From a bacterium (lineage in GTDB: Bacteria; UBP14; UBA6098; B30-G16), in contig JAUXEQ010000074.1 of NCBI GenBank assembly GCA_030620455.1, positions 1-7,136 of the forward strand: a stretch of DNA of 7,136 bases, written 5' to 3'. Numbering within the stretch: the stretch's first letter is position 1; each line of letters starts with the position of its first letter. Position numbers and translations under genes: made by a program. Positions 5,781 through 7,136 of this stretch are shown in pieces. The notes below the pieces were generated by a model. The model had not been told where the DNA came from, ran no database searches, and saw only the letters and a list, made by a program, of their open reading frames with translations.

Positions 5781-6241
5781 TTGAGTTCAAGAACATTCTA
5801 ACCCCATGTGATTTATCAGAGAATGCAAGAATCGCCCTGCCTTTCGCTGTAGACTTAGCAAGGAAATATAACGCAAGAATTCATATCCTTCATGTCTTCG
5901 ATGAGCAGCTTTTGAGTCCTATCTACTTTGAAGCTGGTGGTACCTCTCAGGAGTATTATGATAAACTTCAAGAGGAGTTTAGCACAGCTTTAAAAACATT
6001 CATTGGGAACACGAATGTTGAGGGTGTTGAGATTGAAAAAAAACTTATCAGCGGGAATCCTTTTGTGGAAATAGTAAGATATGCACGTAAAGCATCTATA
6101 GATCTCATCGTCATGTCGACCCATGGAAGAACTGGTCTTATGCATACTTTAATGGGAAGTGTCGCGGAAAAGGTTTGCAGAAAAGCCCCATGTCCTGTTC
6201 TAACAATTAGAGCACCCGATTTCAAATTTATTATGCCATAA
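5777..6241 (+). CDS. Universal stress protein, UspA family
   Basis: The 154-residue product is one Usp domain with the Rossmann-like alpha/beta fold. It begins FKNILTPCDLSENA, the usual first strand and nucleotide-contacting Asp12. It ends with the block STHGRTGLMHTLMGSVAEKV (114-133) and CPVLTIR. The ATP-binding consensus G-2x-G-9x-G(S/T) is nearly complete: Gly117, nine residues, Gly127-Ser128. The first Gly is Ser114, a substitution seen in other family members, so ATP binding is plausible but unproven. Usp proteins are cytoplasmic and respond to starvation, redox or membrane stress; the exact role here cannot be read from sequence. The start codon overlaps the mreC stop (ATGA, 4 nt) with GGAGG at 5768-5772, so translation is probably coupled to mreC. 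The adenosine kinase gene follows after 12 bp. Confidence 0.95.
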   Translation: MIEFKNILTPCDLSENARIALPFAVDLARKYNARIHILHVFDEQLLSPIYFEAGGTSQEYYDKLQEEFSTALKTFIGNTNVEGVEIEKKLISGNPFVEIVRYARKASIDLIVMSTHGRTGLMHTLMGSVAEKVCRKAPCPVLTIRAPDFKFIMP

Positions 6242-6253
6242 AAGGAGATTTTA

Positions 6254-6742
6254 ATGGAATTAAAATTGGAATCTATTCCAATAGAATTCCCAGATGAATG
6301 TAATATAATTTTGGGTCAATCACATTTTATCAAGTCTGTGGAAGACATTCATGAGCTTATGGTCAACTGTAATGCTAATGTGGTCTTTGGCTTTGCATTT
6401 TCTGAGGCATCAGGAGAAAAATTAGTACGCACAAGCGGAACAGATACTGAATTGACAAAAATTGCAGCCGAAAATATCATGCATCTGGGATGTGGACATT
6501 CTTTTCTGATAATAATAAGGGATTCCTTTCCAATTAATTATCTTCCGCGGCTTAAGCAGGTTCCCGAGGTTGTTAATATTTTCTGTGCGACTTCAAATCC
6601 AGTGGATGTAATTATAGTTCGAACTGACAATAGTGGTGCAATTCTGGGAGTCGCTGATGGTTATTCACCGGTTGGAATTGAAGATGAAAAAGGCATCGAT
6701 TGGCGACACAATTTTTTGAGGAATATCGGATATAAAAAATAA
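6254..6742 (+). CDS. Adenosine-specific kinase family protein (DUF355)
   Basis: The 162-residue product matches the DUF355 family along its whole length. Blocks are IILGQSHFIKSVED at 18-31, GFAFSEASGEKLVRTSGTD at 46-64, GCGHSFLIII at 79-88, PEVVNIFCATSNPVDVI at 104-120 and LGVADGYSPVGIED at 131-144. The Pyrobaculum aerophilum member was described structurally as an adenosine-specific kinase, so the expected reaction is adenosine plus ATP to AMP. The fold is unrelated to the PfkB-type adenosine kinases, and the function of most bacterial members is assigned only by similarity. The family occurs mainly in archaea and anaerobic or thermophilic bacteria. ATG 6254 has GGAG at 6244-6247, six bases upstream. 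It lies 12 bp after the usp gene and 108 bp before purE, and ahcY, which releases adenosine, is about 2.2 kb upstream on the other strand. Confidence 0.92.
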   Translation: MELKLESIPIEFPDECNIILGQSHFIKSVEDIHELMVNCNANVVFGFAFSEASGEKLVRTSGTDTELTKIAAENIMHLGCGHSFLIIIRDSFPINYLPRLKQVPEVVNIFCATSNPVDVIIVRTDNSGAILGVADGYSPVGIEDEKGIDWRHNFLRNIGYKK

Positions 6743-6806
6743 AAAGCTAAATATACATTTGAAATCGATAAATCCTCACCTGAACTTAAAAATGATTTTC
6801 GATAGT

Positions 6807-6817
6807 GATAATTTATC
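6807..6817. repeat. Small perfect inverted repeat upstream of purE
   Basis: GATAATTTATC reads the same on both strands around its central base. It lies about 35 bp before the purE start, within the 108-bp gap after the adenosine kinase gene. It could be an operator or overlap a -10-like GATAAT (6807-6812), but there is no good -35 at the right distance, and short AT-rich palindromes are common by chance. Confidence 0.25.
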
Positions 6818-6850
6818 TAATGAGAATTTTCAGTTTTCCAAAGGAAATCT

Positions 6851-7136
6851 ATGATAAGAAAAGTCGCAATAATTCAGGGCAGTAAAAGTGACGATAACCT
6901 TGGTGATAATTGTGCGGAAGTATTATCAAAATATAATATTTCTTTCGATAGATTTATTATCTCCGCACATAGAGATCCCGAGGAATTGGCACAATTTTGT
7001 AAATCTGCAGGAGATGGATACGGAATAATAATTGCCATTGCAGGACTTTCCGCTGCTCTTCCCGGTGTTATAGCCTCACGAACAACAATTCCTATAATAG
7101 GCATACCGGCAGACCACGGTCCTCTTAAGGGAATCG
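6851..7136 (+). CDS. purE: N5-carboxyaminoimidazole ribonucleotide mutase, N-terminal part (3' end outside window)
   Basis: PurE (class I) converts N5-CAIR to CAIR in de novo purine synthesis, in the cytoplasm and usually as an octamer. The first 95 residues are visible. Motifs are QGSKSDD at 9-15 (phosphate and substrate loop), SAHRDPEEL at 38-46 with the catalytic-type His40 and Arg41, IAGLSAALPGVIASRTTIPIIGIP at 63-86, and PADHGPLKG at 86-94. SAHR rather than SAHK favours the bacterial class I mutase over the class II AIR carboxylase. The block corresponding to E. coli GGAAHLPG reads GLSAALPG, so the second active-site His of E. coli is Ala here. ATG 6851 has AAGGA at 6841-6845, five bases upstream. 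The frame is open to the window end. purK is not visible and may lie downstream. Confidence 0.93.
   Translation, partial: MIRKVAIIQGSKSDDNLGDNCAEVLSKYNISFDRFIISAHRDPEELAQFCKSAGDGYGIIIAIAGLSAALPGVIASRTTIPIIGIPADHGPLKGI

Noticed and set aside
6874..7104. Minus-strand frame of 76 codons opposite purE
   Set aside because: It is antisense to clear PurE motifs, with no ribosome binding site or domain.

Overview
The window is an AT-rich stretch of a bacterial chromosome carrying mostly housekeeping genes at high coding density. Nearly all plus-strand genes are preceded by strong GGAGG-type ribosome binding sites. A bacterial-type rpsB-tsf-pyrH translation cluster, a lipoprotein cell-wall hydrolase and MreC point to a Gram-negative-type rod. 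The adenosylhomocysteinase is of the short archaeal/Thermotoga style, and an adenosine-specific kinase of a family best known from archaea and deep-branching anaerobic bacteria is also present. Together these suggest a little-cultured or deep-branching bacterial lineage (for example FCB-related or WOR-3-like). That placement is inference with low confidence.

Layout: (1) 1-2213, plus strand: the 3' end of a gene with an extreme Lys/Glu-rich tail, probably rpsB judged by position, then tsf (EF-Ts) and pyrH (UMP kinase). (2) 2252-4037, minus strand: ahcY (S-adenosylhomocysteine hydrolase) followed by an overlapping NlpC/P60 lipoprotein gene, which converges on pyrH. (3) 4038-4197: a 160-bp divergent promoter region. 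(4) 4198-7136, plus strand: a Trm112-like zinc-ribbon protein, a PTS EIIA-type protein, mreC, a UspA-type universal stress protein, an adenosine-specific kinase (DUF355 family) and the 5' part of purE.

How the genes fit together: AhcY removes the product inhibitor of methyltransferases (SAH) and releases adenosine plus homocysteine. Trm112 proteins activate SAM-dependent methyltransferases, which make SAH. The adenosine-specific kinase family phosphorylates adenosine to AMP, and PurE acts in de novo purine synthesis. The window can therefore be read as a loose methyl-cycle and adenosine-recycling neighbourhood with cell-shape and stress genes between. mreC-usp-adenosine kinase are tightly packed (4-bp overlap, then 12 bp) and look like one transcription unit. 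I see no mobile element, CRISPR array, tRNA, rRNA or phage feature, and no gap above 160 bp. The most unusual points are the charged repetitive tail at the left edge, the non-standard mreC and pyrH contexts, and the adenosine-related clustering. I do not see a clear novel multi-gene system.
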